64,000 bases of DNA, from NCBI RefSeq assembly GCF_900168005.1, contig NZ_FUYP01000007.1, positions 113,276-177,275 of the forward strand, given 5' to 3'. Every line of letters starts with the position of its first letter. Within the stretch, counting starts at the first letter, position 1. The notes below the pieces were generated by a model that had not been told where the DNA came from, ran no database searches, and worked only from the letters and a program-made list of their open reading frames with translations. The stretch is from Sphingopyxis flava. GTDB lineage: Bacteria; Pseudomonadota; Alphaproteobacteria; Sphingomonadales; Sphingomonadaceae. Made by a program: the position numbers and the translations under genes. Below are positions 19,207-28,861 of the stretch, in pieces.

Positions 19207-20024
19207 CTGCCGCAGCACCCGCTCCTGCCGATTGCCGGCCGATGATTGCGACCGCGATCTATGCGGGCGCGCAGGGCGGCTATGTGCGCGCGGCGCTCGC
19301 GCTGGCGATGGCGGGGGCCGCACGCGCGCTGCCCCTCCGCTTCGAATTCATCCTGCATGAGGCGCAGGTCCACCGGGCGCGCGACTTGCTGGCCAACATC
19401 TTCCTTAAGAGCGACTGCACGCATCTGCTCTTTATCGACGACGATGTGGATTTTGCCGCCGACGATGTGTTCGCGATGCTCGCCGCGATGGCGGAGCGTC
19501 CCGACTGCGCGATCCTCGGCGCGCCGGTGCCGCGCCGCGTCGTGAACTGGGCGCAGGTGGCGCGCGCTGCGGGACAAGGGCTCGCGCGGAGCAACCCCGG
19601 CGATCTTGCAGCCTTTGCCGGCGATTTTGCGCTGAGTTTCCTCAACCCCGCGCAGTCGTTCAAGCTGAATGAACTGGTCGAGCTGACGCAGCTAGGCGCC
19701 GCCTTCATGCTGGTGCGGCGCGACGTGATCGAAACACTCTGCGCGCGGCACGGCGATCTCGCCTTCCGCGTCGACGCGCGCGATCGCGAAAATGCCCGCG
19801 TTGGCGAAGAGGTGCACAGCCTGTTTATGCCGATGATCGAGCCTGAGGGCCGCCGGCAACTCTCCGAGGATTATGCCTTCTGCTACCGCGCGCGTGCTGC
19901 AGGTTTCAGGATCTGGCTCGCTCCCTGGGTCCGCACCGCGCACAGCGGCCCTGCGACCTTTCGCGGATCGCTTGCCGATCTCGCGCCGCTTTTTTCCGAT
20001 AACCCCGTTTCTTCGCCGGAGTAA
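19203..20024 (+). CDS. Putative GT-A-fold glycosyltransferase-like protein inside the gcv operon
   Basis: A 273-aa soluble protein lying between gcvH and gcvPA on the same strand. It has an acidic FIDDDVDF motif near residue 80, preceded by a hydrophobic strand (HLLFIDDD), as in the DxD site of GT-A glycosyltransferases. A later LSEDYAFCYRARAAGF segment resembles the acceptor-side ED motif of GT2-like enzymes. There are no membrane segments or signal peptide. I do not recognise a specific family or substrate. Its position 3 nt before gcvPA suggests co-expression with glycine cleavage. It may be a lineage-specific passenger rather than a functional partner. Confidence 0.65.
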   Translation: MTAAAPAPADCRPMIATAIYAGAQGGYVRAALALAMAGAARALPLRFEFILHEAQVHRARDLLANIFLKSDCTHLLFIDDDVDFAADDVFAMLAAMAERPDCAILGAPVPRRVVNWAQVARAAGQGLARSNPGDLAAFAGDFALSFLNPAQSFKLNELVELTQLGAAFMLVRRDVIETLCARHGDLAFRVDARDRENARVGEEVHSLFMPMIEPEGRRQLSEDYAFCYRARAAGFRIWLAPWVRTAHSGPATFRGSLADLAPLFSDNPVSSPE

Positions 20025-20027
20025 TTC

Positions 20028-21386
20028 ATGCGCTACCTGCCTCTCACTCCCGCCGACCGCAGCGCGATGCTCGCGGCGGTCGGCGCGTCGTCGATCGACG
20101 ATCTGTTCGTCGACGTCCCTGAAGCGGCCCAGCTTGCAGGACCCATTGCCCAGCTGCCGATGCACGCCAGCGAGCTTGCGGTCGAGCGGCATATGGCGGC
20201 CCTTGCGCAGCAGAATCGCGCCGCGGGCGAGGGACCCTTCTTCCTCGGCGCAGGCGCCTATCGCCACCATGTGCCCGCGAGCGTCGACCATCTCATCCAG
20301 CGCGGCGAGTTCCTGACCGCCTATACACCCTATCAGCCCGAGATTGCGCAGGGCACGCTCCAGATGCTGTTCGAGTTTCAGACGCAGGTCGCGCGCCTCT
20401 TCGGCACCGACGTTGCCAATGCCTCGATGTACGATGGTTCGACCGCCTGCTGGGAAGCGATCGTGATGGCGCGGCGGGTGACGCGGCGCGGCAAGGCCCT
20501 GCTCTCGACGGGGCTGCATCCCCATTATCGCAGCGTTGCGCGCACGATGGCGAAATATACCGGTGACGTCCTCGTTGACGGCGACCCGAGCCTCGATGCC
20601 GCCACCGACTGGAGCGCGCTCGCCGCGGCGGTCGACACGGAGACGAGCTGCGTCGTCGTCCAATATCCCGATATTCTTGGCCGCCTCGACGACATGCGCG
20701 CGCTTGCTGGTGCGTGTGAGGCAGCCGGTGCGCTTCTGATTGCGGTGGTGACCGAGCCGGTCGCGCTTGGCCTCATCCTGGCGCCAGGCGAGATGGGCGC
20801 CGACATCGTGGTTGGCGAAGGGCAGTCGATCGGCGTTGGCCTTCAGTTCGGGGGTCCCTATGTCGGGCTTTTCGCCTGCAAGGCCAAATATGTCCGTCAG
20901 ATGCCGGGGCGCCTGTGCGGCGAGACGCTCGACGCCAATGGCAAGCGCGGCTTCGTGCTGACCTTGTCGACCCGCGAGCAGCATATCCGGCGCGAAAAGG
21001 CGACGAGCAATATCTGCACAAACTCCGGATTATGCGCGCTCGCTTTCAGCATCCACATGACCTTGCTCGGCGAAGCGGGCCTGCGCCGCCTCGCGGCGAT
21101 CAACCACGGCCGGGCCAAGGCCGCGGCGGCCGCGCTTGCGAAAGTGCCGGGCGTCTCGGTCATGAACAGCGGTTTCTTCAACGAATTCACCCTTGTCCTT
21201 CCAAAGGCGGCGCGACCCGTCGTGCACGAGCTTGCCGAGAGGGGCGTCCTGGGAGGCGTGTCGCTCGGCCGCCTTTATCCGGGCAATGAGGGCCTCGCGA
21301 ACGGTCTCGTCGTTGCCGTGACCGAAACCGTGACCGAAGCGGATATCGCCGCCTTTGCCGCGGCGCTGAAGGAGGTGCTGGCATGA
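20028..21386 (+). CDS. gcvPA: Glycine dehydrogenase (decarboxylating) subunit 1
   Basis: This is the N-terminal half of the P protein as a separate chain (452 aa, the usual length of split forms). With GcvPB it forms the PLP-dependent glycine decarboxylase that loads the lipoyl arm of GcvH. Typical segments are [13 protein letters not shown] near residue 65, [18 protein letters not shown], and the [24 protein letters not shown] block. It starts 3 nt after the GT-A-like gene and overlaps gcvPB by 4 nt. Confidence 0.96.
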   Translation: MRYLPLTPADRSAMLAAVGASSIDDLFVDVPEAAQLAGPIAQLPMHASELAVERHMAALAQQNRAAGEGPFFLGAGAYRHHVPASVDHLIQRGEFLTAYTPYQPEIAQGTLQMLFEFQTQVARLFGTDVANASMYDGSTACWEAIVMARRVTRRGKALLSTGLHPHYRSVARTMAKYTGDVLVDGDPSLDAATDWSALAAAVDTETSCVVVQYPDILGRLDDMRALAGACEAAGALLIAVVTEPVALGLILAPGEMGADIVVGEGQSIGVGLQFGGPYVGLFACKAKYVRQMPGRLCGETLDANGKRGFVLTLSTREQHIRREKATSNICTNSGLCALAFSIHMTLLGEAGLRRLAAINHGRAKAAAAALAKVPGVSVMNSGFFNEFTLVLPKAARPVVHELAERGVLGGVSLGRLYPGNEGLANGLVVAVTETVTEADIAAFAAALKEVLA

Positions 21387-22972
21387 CCGCGCTCAACCGC
21401 GCCGGGTGGCGCCCCGAAATGAACGCCGGCGGCGCCGACGACAATGTGACCTTCACCGGCAACCGCGCGCTGATGCTCGAAGAGCCCTTGGTCTTCGAGA
21501 TCGGCTCGAGCGAGACCACCGGGGTCGATTTTGACGAAGAGGCGCCCGCTGCCGACTTCGGCGCGCTCGCGCGTTCGGCGCCGATCGGCCTGCCGGGGCT
21601 CAGCGAGGGCGAAGCCGTGCGTCATTACACGCGCCTCAGCCGCCAGAATTATGCCATCGACCTTGGCCTCTTCCCGCTCGGCAGCTGCACGATGAAGCAC
21701 AACCCGCGCCTTAACGAAAAGGTCGCCCGGATGCCGGGCTTTGCCGATGCGCACCCGCTGCAGCCCCAGGAGACAGTGCAGGGCGCCTATGCCGTAATCC
21801 ACGATCTTGCCGAGTGGCTCGTCACGCTCACCGGCATGCACAGCATCGCCATGTCGCCCAAGGCCGGCGCGCATGGCGAGCTTTGCGGCATCTTGTGCAT
21901 CAAGGCAGCGCTCCAGGCGCGCGGCGAAGACCGGAGGGTGCTCCTCGTCCCGGAAAGCGCGCATGGTACCAATCCTGCGACGGCGGCTTTTGCAGGCTTC
22001 AGCGTGGAGGATATTCCCGCGACCCGCGAGGGCCGCGTCGACCTTGCTGCGCTCAAAGCCCGGCTCGGCCCCGATGTTGCCGGGGTCATGATTACCAACC
22101 CCAACACCTGCGGCCTGTTCGAGCGCGATCTCAAGGCAATTTCGGACGCGGTCCACGCGGCGGGCGGCTATGTCTATTGCGACGGCGCCAATTTCAACGC
22201 GATCGTCGGGCGTGTGCGCCCTGGCGACCTCGGCGTCGATGCGATGCACATCAACCTGCACAAGACCTTCTCGACCCCGCATGGCGGCGGCGGCCCGGGC
22301 TCGGGCCCCGTGGTGCTGTCGGAGGCGCTCGCGCCTTTTGCGCCGCTGCCTTTCGTTGCGAAGGAAGGCGGCCGGTTCCGGCTGATCGAAGAGGAAAGCG
22401 CGGGCGAGGATCATCCCGAAAGCTTTGGCCGCATGACCGCTTTTCACGGCCAGATGGGCATGTTCACGCGCGCGCTCGCCTATATCCTCAGCCACGGCGC
22501 CGACGGACTGCGCCAGGTCGCCGAGGATGCGGTGCTCAATGCCAATTATATGCTGCGGGGCCTTGAGGATGTGCTCGACGCGCCATTTGCGGCGTCGGGC
22601 CCGTGCATGCACGAGGCATTGTTCAGCGACAAGGGGCTCGCCGAGGGCTTCACGACGCTCGACATCGCCAAGGGGCTGATCGACGAGGGCTACCACCCGA
22701 TGACGGTCTATTTTCCGCTCGTTGTCCACGGCGCGATGCTGGTCGAACCGACCGAGACCGAATCGAAGGCGGTGCTCGATCAGTTCATCGGCGCGCTGCG
22801 CAGCATCGCGATGCGGGCAAAGAATGGTGACCCGGCGCTTAAATCGGCGCCGCATTTCGCCCCGCGCGCGCGGCTCGACGAGACGATGGCGGCGCGCAAG
22901 CCCATACTCGCCTGGAACGAAGCTGCAGTGGCGCCCGGCACGCCCTCGATGAGCGAGATCGGTGGGAGCTGA
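21383..22972 (+). CDS. gcvPB: Glycine dehydrogenase (decarboxylating) subunit 2
   Basis: The C-terminal half of the P protein, bearing the pyridoxal phosphate site. The 529-aa chain has [10 protein letters not shown] near residue 99 and SAHGTNPA near 192. The Schiff-base lysine is Lys294 in [17 protein letters not shown]. It overlaps gcvPA as ATGA and ends the riboswitch-controlled operon. A large stem-loop follows 15 nt after the stop. The lipoamide dehydrogenase (L protein) is not in this window. Confidence 0.96.
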   Translation: MTALNRAGWRPEMNAGGADDNVTFTGNRALMLEEPLVFEIGSSETTGVDFDEEAPAADFGALARSAPIGLPGLSEGEAVRHYTRLSRQNYAIDLGLFPLGSCTMKHNPRLNEKVARMPGFADAHPLQPQETVQGAYAVIHDLAEWLVTLTGMHSIAMSPKAGAHGELCGILCIKAALQARGEDRRVLLVPESAHGTNPATAAFAGFSVEDIPATREGRVDLAALKARLGPDVAGVMITNPNTCGLFERDLKAISDAVHAAGGYVYCDGANFNAIVGRVRPGDLGVDAMHINLHKTFSTPHGGGGPGSGPVVLSEALAPFAPLPFVAKEGGRFRLIEEESAGEDHPESFGRMTAFHGQMGMFTRALAYILSHGADGLRQVAEDAVLNANYMLRGLEDVLDAPFAASGPCMHEALFSDKGLAEGFTTLDIAKGLIDEGYHPMTVYFPLVVHGAMLVEPTETESKAVLDQFIGALRSIAMRAKNGDPALKSAPHFAPRARLDETMAARKPILAWNEAAVAPGTPSMSEIGGS

Positions 22973-22986
22973 GCGGCGCGCGGGAT

Positions 22987-23032
22987 ACGCGTCCCCCCGA
23001 TTTCGCTCATGCGAACAAGTCGGGGGACGCGT
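22987..23032 (+). repeat. Large two-part stem-loop after gcvPB
   Basis: ACGCGTCCCCCCGA (22987-23000) pairs with TCGGGGGACGCGT (23020-23032), with one extra C on the left arm. Inside it, TTCGC/GCGAA (23002-23006 and 23011-23015) forms a second perfect stem with a TCAT loop. No T-run follows, so it may be a Rho-dependent stop, an mRNA 3' stabiliser or an interspersed palindromic repeat. The remaining bases up to 23163 hold no recognisable gene. Confidence 0.55.
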
Positions 23033-23163
23033 CTCGGCCTTACGCTGTAATGGGCGCTGTGCGGACTTTGCGCGGCGCGATAGGACCGCTAGGTCAGAAT
23101 GTGCGTTCGCCAGGGCGCAAGCGCGCCGCGGCCTCTCGCGGCCGAGCGAGGGAGGGAGCCTAA

Positions 23164-23613
23164 ATGAGCTGGAACAGCCTTTATCTTGTCACCAATTATT
23201 GGGCGCTCGCGGGCTGGCTGGCGCTCGCCTTCGCGCCGCGCAGCCCGCGCATCCTCTCGGCGATCCTTTATGCAGGCGTTGCGCTGCTTTGTCTCGTCTA
23301 CACGGTATTGATCGCTGGCTTCCTTGCCGGCGGCATCGACCCCGGCGGGGCAGGGAGCGGCGATTTCTCCTCGCTGGCCGGGGTGATGAAGCTCTTCGAT
23401 GCCCCCGGCGGCGCGGCTCTCGGCTGGACGCATTATCTCGCCTTTGACCTCTTCACCGGCATGTGGATCGCGCGCGATGCCGACCAGAAGGGCTTCAGCC
23501 GGATCGTCCAGCTTCCTTTCCTGTTCCTGACGCTCATGGCGGGACCGGTGGGCCTGCTTGCGTGGCTCATCGTTCGCGAACGGCGGGCCCGGGCGCTCGC
23601 CAAGGCGCAATGA
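23164..23613 (+). CDS. ABA4-like (DUF4281) integral membrane protein
   Basis: A 149-aa protein with four predicted membrane segments: near residues 10-22, 30-52, 84-100 and 118-138. It carries the family-like pattern NYWALAGW at the start and HYLAFDLFTGMWIARDA in the middle. In plants the related ABA4 takes part in neoxanthin formation; the bacterial function is not established, though a carotenoid link is possible in pigmented sphingomonads. It overlaps the methyltransferase gene by 4 nt (ATGA, 23610-23613), so the two are likely translated together. Confidence 0.75.
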   Translation: MSWNSLYLVTNYWALAGWLALAFAPRSPRILSAILYAGVALLCLVYTVLIAGFLAGGIDPGGAGSGDFSSLAGVMKLFDAPGGAALGWTHYLAFDLFTGMWIARDADQKGFSRIVQLPFLFLTLMAGPVGLLAWLIVRERRARALAKAQ

Positions 23614-24245
23614 GCCCGGGGCCCTGGAGGCCGGAGGAAGGCGGCTCCGGGGCGAAGCGTCACGCGCCGGCGACGCTGCGCAATCGCGATGCGATCGTCG
23701 GCGTTCTTGCCGAATGGCTACCGCGCGCGGGCCTTGTGCTCGAAGTCGCGAGCGGGTCGGGCGAGCATATTGTCCACTTCGCCGCGGCTTTCCCTGCGCT
23801 CGATTGGCAGCCGAGCGACCCAGACGAGGCCGCGCTCGCCTCGATTGCGGCATGGAGCGCCGAGGCGAGGCTTGCGAACCTCGCCCCGCCCATCCGGCTT
23901 GATGCGGCCGCTCCCGACTGGCCGCTCGATCGCGCCGACGCGCTTCTCTGCATCAACATGGTCCATATCAGCCCGTGGTGCGCGACGCTCGGGCTTTTCG
24001 CCGGAGCGGCGCGTCTCCTCGCGCGCGGCGCGCCGCTCATTCTCTATGGCCCCTATATCGAGGCGGGCGTGCCCACCGCGCCGAGCAATCTCGCCTTCGA
24101 CGCGAGCCTTCGCGCGCGCGACGCCGAATGGGGGCTGCGCGCTCTCGAGGCGGTAAAAGCCGCAGCGCTCGAGGCCGGCTTCGCCTTCGCCGCGCGGCAG
24201 GCGATGCCCGCCAACAATCTGATGCTCCTTTTACGTCGCATCTGA
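23610..24245 (+). CDS. DUF938 family SAM-dependent methyltransferase
   Basis: The start at ATG 23610 (211 aa) overlaps the ABA4-like stop; the longer open frame upstream shadows that gene. The N-terminus has the RNRDAIVGVL pattern, then SAM-binding motif I VASGSGEH near residue 44, WQPSDPDE (acidic residue binding the ribose), and CINMVHISPW. A GPY motif follows. This matches the DUF938/UPF0585 methyltransferase-like family, whose substrate is unknown. Confidence 0.85.
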   Translation: MSPGPWRPEEGGSGAKRHAPATLRNRDAIVGVLAEWLPRAGLVLEVASGSGEHIVHFAAAFPALDWQPSDPDEAALASIAAWSAEARLANLAPPIRLDAAAPDWPLDRADALLCINMVHISPWCATLGLFAGAARLLARGAPLILYGPYIEAGVPTAPSNLAFDASLRARDAEWGLRALEAVKAAALEAGFAFAARQAMPANNLMLLLRRI

Positions 24246-24364
24246 CGTCCGCCTGCCCGCGGCCGGCGCTGTGCGCTTAGCTTGCGAAGGGTGGCGCTTG
24301 CCAAGGCTGCTACTCCGTTGTTATCAAAACTGAGAATGGCGCAAAAGCGCCTCCCGGGAGAGAA

Positions 24365-25927
24365 ATGAGCATGAGCGACATCGCGGACCTTCTAACCTTC
24401 GACCAGTTCATCACCCATTGGGCGAAGGAGCGGCCTGATCGCGTCGCGATGCGCGAGGACGACCGGGTGATGACCTATGGCGATCTTGATGAGCGGACCG
24501 CGCGCGTCGCGAGCGCGCTTCTGGCCGCGGGGCTTCAGAAGGGTGACCGGATTGCCTGGATCGGGAAGAACAGCGATCTTTATTTCACCCTCTTTTACGG
24601 CGCGGCGCGCGCGGGGATCGTGATGGCGCCGATCAGCTGGCGCCTGGCGCCCGCCGAATGGGCGTTCATCGTCAATGACACGCGTGCGAAGATCGTCTTC
24701 ACCGGCCCTGGCTTCGAGGCGGCGGCGGATCAGCTTGCAGCCAAGCTCGATCATGCGCCCCGGATCATCGGCGCCGAGGCGGCGCGCGCGATGATCGACG
24801 ACGCAACGCGTACCGACTTCGCGCCGTCGGGGCCCGACGATGCCGTGCTCCAGCTCTACACATCGGGCACGACCGGGAACCCCAAGGGCGCGGTGCTCAC
24901 CAACACCAATCTTTTCGCGCTGCGCAAGAATTCCGCCAATCTCGACATGCCCTACACCCAGTGGGAAGACGACGAGGCGGTGCTCGTCGCGATGCCCTGC
25001 GCCCATATCGGGGGAACCGGGCTTGGTATCATGGCGCTCGCCGCGGGACTTCCGGGCGTGGTGCTCGCCGAATTCAATCCCGACGGCGTGTTCGACGCCG
25101 TCGAGCATCATGGCGTCACGCGCTTTTTCATCGTTCCCGCCGCGCTCCAGATGCTGCTCCTTCATCCGCGCTGCGCGAGCGTCGATTACAGCCGCCTCAA
25201 ATATATTCTCTATGGCGCTGCGCCGATTCCGCTCGACCTTTTGCGCCAGTGCATCAAGATGTTCGGTGCGCAGTTCATCCAGGCCTATGGGATGACCGAG
25301 ACGACGGGCACCATCTGCATGCTTCCGCCCGAGGACCATGATCCGGAAGGCAACAAGCGAATGCGCTCGGCGGGCAAGCCGCTTCCCGGCGTCGAGATCA
25401 AGATCCTCGGCCCTGACGGCAAGGAGGTGCCAACCGGCGAGGTGGGTGAGGTCGTCACCCGCTCGTCGAACAATATGCAGGGCTATTGGAACCTACCTGA
25501 CGCGACCGCCAAGACGATGACCGCCGACGGCTGGATCCATACAGGCGACGCGGGGTACATGGACGAGGACGGCTATCTTTATATTCATGACCGGATGAAG
25601 GACATGATCATCTCGGGCGGGGAGAATGTTTACCCGGCGGAGGTTGAAAGCGCGATCTACGGTCACCCCGCGGTGCAGGAAGTCGCCGTGATCGGCATTC
25701 CCGACGCGAAATGGGGAGAGACCGTGAAGGCCGTCGTCGTTCCGAAGCCCGGCATGGCGGTCGAAGAGGACGACATCATCGCCTGGACCCGCGAGCGCAT
25801 CGCCGCCTTCAAGGCGCCGCGCAGCGTCGACGTGATCGAGGCCCTGCCGCGCAACGCCTCGGGAAAGATCCTACGCAAGGACCTGCGCGCGCCTTATTGG
25901 GAGGGCTATGAGCGGATGGTGAACTAG
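24365..25927 (+). CDS. Long/medium-chain acyl-CoA synthetase (AMP-binding, FadD-like)
   Basis: An adenylate-forming enzyme of 520 aa expected to activate a fatty or aromatic carboxylic acid to its CoA thioester. The P-loop-like motif YTSGTTGNPKG is at residues 165-175, YGMTETTG comes midway, and HTGDAGYMDEDGY and DMIISGGENVYPAEVE mark the hinge region. NASGKILRKDLR carries the catalytic lysine of the C-terminal domain. ATG 24365 has GGGAGAG just upstream; ATG 24371 is an alternative two codons later. Substrate cannot be fixed from sequence. The gene seems to stand alone. Confidence 0.9.
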   Translation: MSMSDIADLLTFDQFITHWAKERPDRVAMREDDRVMTYGDLDERTARVASALLAAGLQKGDRIAWIGKNSDLYFTLFYGAARAGIVMAPISWRLAPAEWAFIVNDTRAKIVFTGPGFEAAADQLAAKLDHAPRIIGAEAARAMIDDATRTDFAPSGPDDAVLQLYTSGTTGNPKGAVLTNTNLFALRKNSANLDMPYTQWEDDEAVLVAMPCAHIGGTGLGIMALAAGLPGVVLAEFNPDGVFDAVEHHGVTRFFIVPAALQMLLLHPRCASVDYSRLKYILYGAAPIPLDLLRQCIKMFGAQFIQAYGMTETTGTICMLPPEDHDPEGNKRMRSAGKPLPGVEIKILGPDGKEVPTGEVGEVVTRSSNNMQGYWNLPDATAKTMTADGWIHTGDAGYMDEDGYLYIHDRMKDMIISGGENVYPAEVESAIYGHPAVQEVAVIGIPDAKWGETVKAVVVPKPGMAVEEDDIIAWTRERIAAFKAPRSVDVIEALPRNASGKILRKDLRAPYWEGYERMVN

Positions 25928-26183
25928 CGCCGGCTGCGGCCCGTCACCTGTCCCATCGGGCCGGTCCAGGATGAAGGCATTACGCCGTCGCCGCGCGGGC
26001 CCGTCCCCGTCATGCCGACCCTTCGCATTTTTCGCTGTCCTGCAAAGGAGCGCCGCGATAGCGTGGATCGATGATGATTGCGCGCACTCCCGTCCCTGTC
26101 CCTGCGACCAGCAGGCCATATTCTTTCAGCACGATGATGATAGCTTTGGGGCATGCGAGCTCCGGTGCATCGGGACGTTCGGC

Positions 26184-26690
26184 GTGCTGAGCGTCGAAAC
26201 TTGCGCGGCGGTGCCATGGCCCGAGAATCTCGACTGGGAGGCGCGCGCCGCCGAGGCTGCCGCAGCCGCGCTTGCGCTCACCCCCTATGCGCCGCTTGCC
26301 GATGCGGCGCCGCTCGTGGAGATAGCCGTGCGGCTCACCGACGATGCCGAGGTGCAAGCGCTCAACCGCGACTTTCGGGGCAAGGACAAGCCGACCAACG
26401 TGCTCTCCTTTCCTCAAGTGCAAGCCGACCTCCTGCCAAGCCTATCGAACAGCGACGATGGCGAGATCTTGCTCGGCGATATCGTGCTCGCGCGCGAGAC
26501 CTGCGCGCGCGAGGCGGAGGAAAAGGGAATTCCGCTTGCCGATCATGCGACGCACCTCATCGTCCACGGAACGCTCCACCTCATCGGCTACGACCATATG
26601 GACGATGTGAGCGCGACCGCGATGGAGGCGCTGGAGGTGAAAGCGCTTGCGTCGCTGGGCATCGGCAATCCATATGGCGGCGAGCAATAG
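26184..26690 (+). CDS. ybeY: Endoribonuclease YbeY (rRNA maturation factor)
   Basis: YbeY is a zinc-dependent endoribonuclease involved in 16S rRNA maturation and ribosome quality control. The metal-binding signature HGTLHLIGYDH is near the C-terminus, and the NRDFRGKDKPTNVLSFP segment is typical. The frame is open further upstream, but a GTG start at 26184 gives a normal 168-aa protein; GTG 26211 is a shorter alternative. The 256 bp upstream show no recognisable gene, and the usual neighbour phoH is absent. corC follows after 18 nt. Confidence 0.92.
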   Translation: MLSVETCAAVPWPENLDWEARAAEAAAAALALTPYAPLADAAPLVEIAVRLTDDAEVQALNRDFRGKDKPTNVLSFPQVQADLLPSLSNSDDGEILLGDIVLARETCAREAEEKGIPLADHATHLIVHGTLHLIGYDHMDDVSATAMEALEVKALASLGIGNPYGGEQ

Positions 26691-26708
26691 GAAGGATCAA
26701 AGCGCATC

Positions 26709-27650
26709 ATGCCCGACGAGCAGGGATCTTCGAACCGATCGGAAGAGGACAGTAGATCCGGCCTGTTGGCCGGGCTCAAGGCATTGTTGTTCGGGGGCGA
26801 CAAGGAACCGTCGCTGCGCGAACAGATCGAAGACGTCATCGACGAGGCCGAGGAGGATGGAGCCGAACGCCGGGGCAGCAGCATTGTCGGCGACCTTTCG
26901 CCGATCGAACGCAAGATGCTCCGCAACCTCCTTCATTTCGGGGAGCAGACGGTTGACGACGTCGCCGTCCCGCGCGCCGACATCATCGCGATCAACGAGA
27001 GCGCGCCTTTCGAGGATATTGTTGCGCTCTTTGCAGAGGCGGGGCACAGCCGCCTTCCGGTCTACCGCGAAACACTCGACGAGGTCGTGGGGATGATCCA
27101 CGTCAAGGACGTCTTCGCGGTGCTTGCCGATGGACGCACGCCGCCGCCGCTCCTCGACCTCATCCGACAGCCACTTTACGTCCCGCAGTCTATGGGCGTG
27201 CTCGACCTGCTCGCCGACATGCGCGCGCAGCGCACCCATCTTGCGATCGTGATCGACGAATATTCGGGCACCGAGGGGCTCGTGACGATCGAGGACCTGG
27301 TCGAGGAAATCGTCGGTGAGATCGAGGACGAGCATGACGACGAGCCGGTCACTCTCTTTGCGCCGGGCGACAATGGCTGCTGGGAGGCCGACGCGCGCGC
27401 CGAGCTCGATGATATCGGCGAGGCGATCGATCCGCGGCTTGCCGAGATCGAGGAGGATGTCGACACTGTCGGCGGCCTCGCCGCGGTGCTCGCGGGTCAT
27501 GTGCCCGAAGTCGGCGAGATCCTTGTCCACCCGAGCGGATGGCGGATCGAGGTGACCGAAGCAGATGAACGCCGCGTCCACCACTTGCGTCTCCACCCGC
27601 CGCTCGAGGTCGACCTTGAGGCCTCGTCGGACCGCGGAGAGCCCTTCTAG
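26709..27650 (+). CDS. corC: CBS-domain CorC/HlyC family protein
   Basis: A 313-aa soluble CorC-type protein. After an acidic N-terminal region come the VPRADII motif and two CBS domains (about residues 80-205, with HSRLPVY and [12 protein letters not shown]). A CorC_HlyC transporter-associated domain is at the C-terminus (about 225-305). Members are linked to magnesium/cobalt resistance and bind adenine nucleotides through the CBS pair. It follows ybeY, its usual partner, but the apolipoprotein N-acyltransferase gene (lnt) often found next is replaced here by a glycosyltransferase. Confidence 0.9.
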   Translation: MPDEQGSSNRSEEDSRSGLLAGLKALLFGGDKEPSLREQIEDVIDEAEEDGAERRGSSIVGDLSPIERKMLRNLLHFGEQTVDDVAVPRADIIAINESAPFEDIVALFAEAGHSRLPVYRETLDEVVGMIHVKDVFAVLADGRTPPPLLDLIRQPLYVPQSMGVLDLLADMRAQRTHLAIVIDEYSGTEGLVTIEDLVEEIVGEIEDEHDDEPVTLFAPGDNGCWEADARAELDDIGEAIDPRLAEIEEDVDTVGGLAAVLAGHVPEVGEILVHPSGWRIEVTEADERRVHHLRLHPPLEVDLEASSDRGEPF

Positions 27651-27702
27651 GGACCGCGCGGCGCCGTTGCCTTTGGCGGGCGATGCGATTAGCGCAGGCG
27701 CA

Positions 27703-28857
27703 ATGGACGTTTCCGATCTTCGCATCGCGCTGTTCAGCGGCAATTACAACATGACCGTCGATGGGGCGAACAAGGCGCTCAACCGCCTTGTCGGCTATCT
27801 CCTGAGCGCGGGCGCGGCGGTGCGCGTCTATTCGCCCACTGTCGAAAATCCCGACTTTGCGCCGACCGGCGAACTCGTCAGCGTGCCGTCCATCGCGATA
27901 CCTGGGCGCAGCGAATATCGCATCCCGCTTTCGCTCTCCGCCCGTCTGCGCGAGGATCTGGCGATGTTCGCGCCGAATATCCTCCATATCTCAAGCCCCG
28001 ACCGCGTCTCGCGGCAGGCCGCCGCCTGGGCGCGGCGGCGGCGGATCCCCGTTGCCTGTTCGGTCCACACGCGCTTCGAGACCTATTTTCGCTACTATAA
28101 CCTCTCCTTCCTCGAACCGCTCGTCGTCGCCTGGCTGCGGCGCCTCTATCGCCGCTGCGACGCGCTCATCGCCCCTTCGGAAAGCTTCGCGCAGGTGCTG
28201 CGCGAACAGCGGATGAACTATGATATCGGAATCTGGACCCGGGGGGTCGAGCGCGACATCTTTCACCCCGGGCGCCGGGATGCGATGTGGCGCCAATCGT
28301 GGGGCATCGCCGAGGAGGTGCCCGTCATCGCCTTTCTCGGCCGGCTGGTGATGGAAAAGGGGCTCGACGTTTTTGCCGACACGATCGACGTCCTGCGCCG
28401 CCGCGGCGTGCCGCACGAAGTGGTGGTGATCGGCGAGGGCCCCGCGGGCGACTGGTTCGAATCGCGGCTGCCGCACGCCAAATTCGTGGGCTTCCAGGGC
28501 GGGGAGAACCTCGCACGTGCCCTCGCATCATGCGACATGCTGTTCAACCCTTCGGTCACCGAAACCTTTGGAAATGTCACGCTCGAGGCAATGGCATGCG
28601 GCCTTCCGGTGGTCGCGGCACGTGCAACGGGCAGCGCGAGCATCGTCAAGCACGGGCAGACGGGCTATCTCGTCGCGCCGGGCGCGATCGGCCTGTTTGC
28701 CGATGATCTTGAACATTATTGCCGCGATCCCGCGCTGCGCGGCGCCCACGGGGCAGCGGCGCTCGCGGAAAGCCGCTCCTATCAGTGGGATGCGATCAAC
28801 CAGGCGGTTGCCGACACCTATTTGCGCCTGATCCGCCAGAAGCAGCGGCGGGCCTGA
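27703..28857 (+). CDS. GT4 glycosyltransferase (MgtA-like, GDP-mannose-type)
   Basis: A 384-aa GT-B-fold glycosyltransferase, starting at ATG 27703. The N-terminal acceptor domain includes NYNMTVDGANKALNRLV and HTRFETYFRYY. The C-terminal donor domain has FLGRLVMEKGLD and the EX7E-type motif SVTETFGNVTLEAMACGLPVV. The overall pattern resembles bacterial mannosyltransferases acting on glycerolipids (MgtA/DgdA-type). The substrate is inferred only by resemblance; in sphingomonads a glycosphingolipid or glycolipid role is possible. rarA starts 4 nt after the stop. Confidence 0.85.
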   Translation: MDVSDLRIALFSGNYNMTVDGANKALNRLVGYLLSAGAAVRVYSPTVENPDFAPTGELVSVPSIAIPGRSEYRIPLSLSARLREDLAMFAPNILHISSPDRVSRQAAAWARRRRIPVACSVHTRFETYFRYYNLSFLEPLVVAWLRRLYRRCDALIAPSESFAQVLREQRMNYDIGIWTRGVERDIFHPGRRDAMWRQSWGIAEEVPVIAFLGRLVMEKGLDVFADTIDVLRRRGVPHEVVVIGEGPAGDWFESRLPHAKFVGFQGGENLARALASCDMLFNPSVTETFGNVTLEAMACGLPVVAARATGSASIVKHGQTGYLVAPGAIGLFADDLEHYCRDPALRGAHGAAALAESRSYQWDAINQAVADTYLRLIRQKQRRA

Positions 28858-28861
28858 AACC

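Noticed and set aside
24392..25339. A 315-codon minus-strand frame opposite the acyl-CoA synthetase
   Set aside because: The plus strand carries all AMP-binding enzyme motifs; the minus translation has no recognisable motif.
25928..26183. A possible small gene or PhoH remnant upstream of ybeY
   Set aside because: Neither strand gives similarity to PhoH or any family I recognise; frames are short and Arg-rich.
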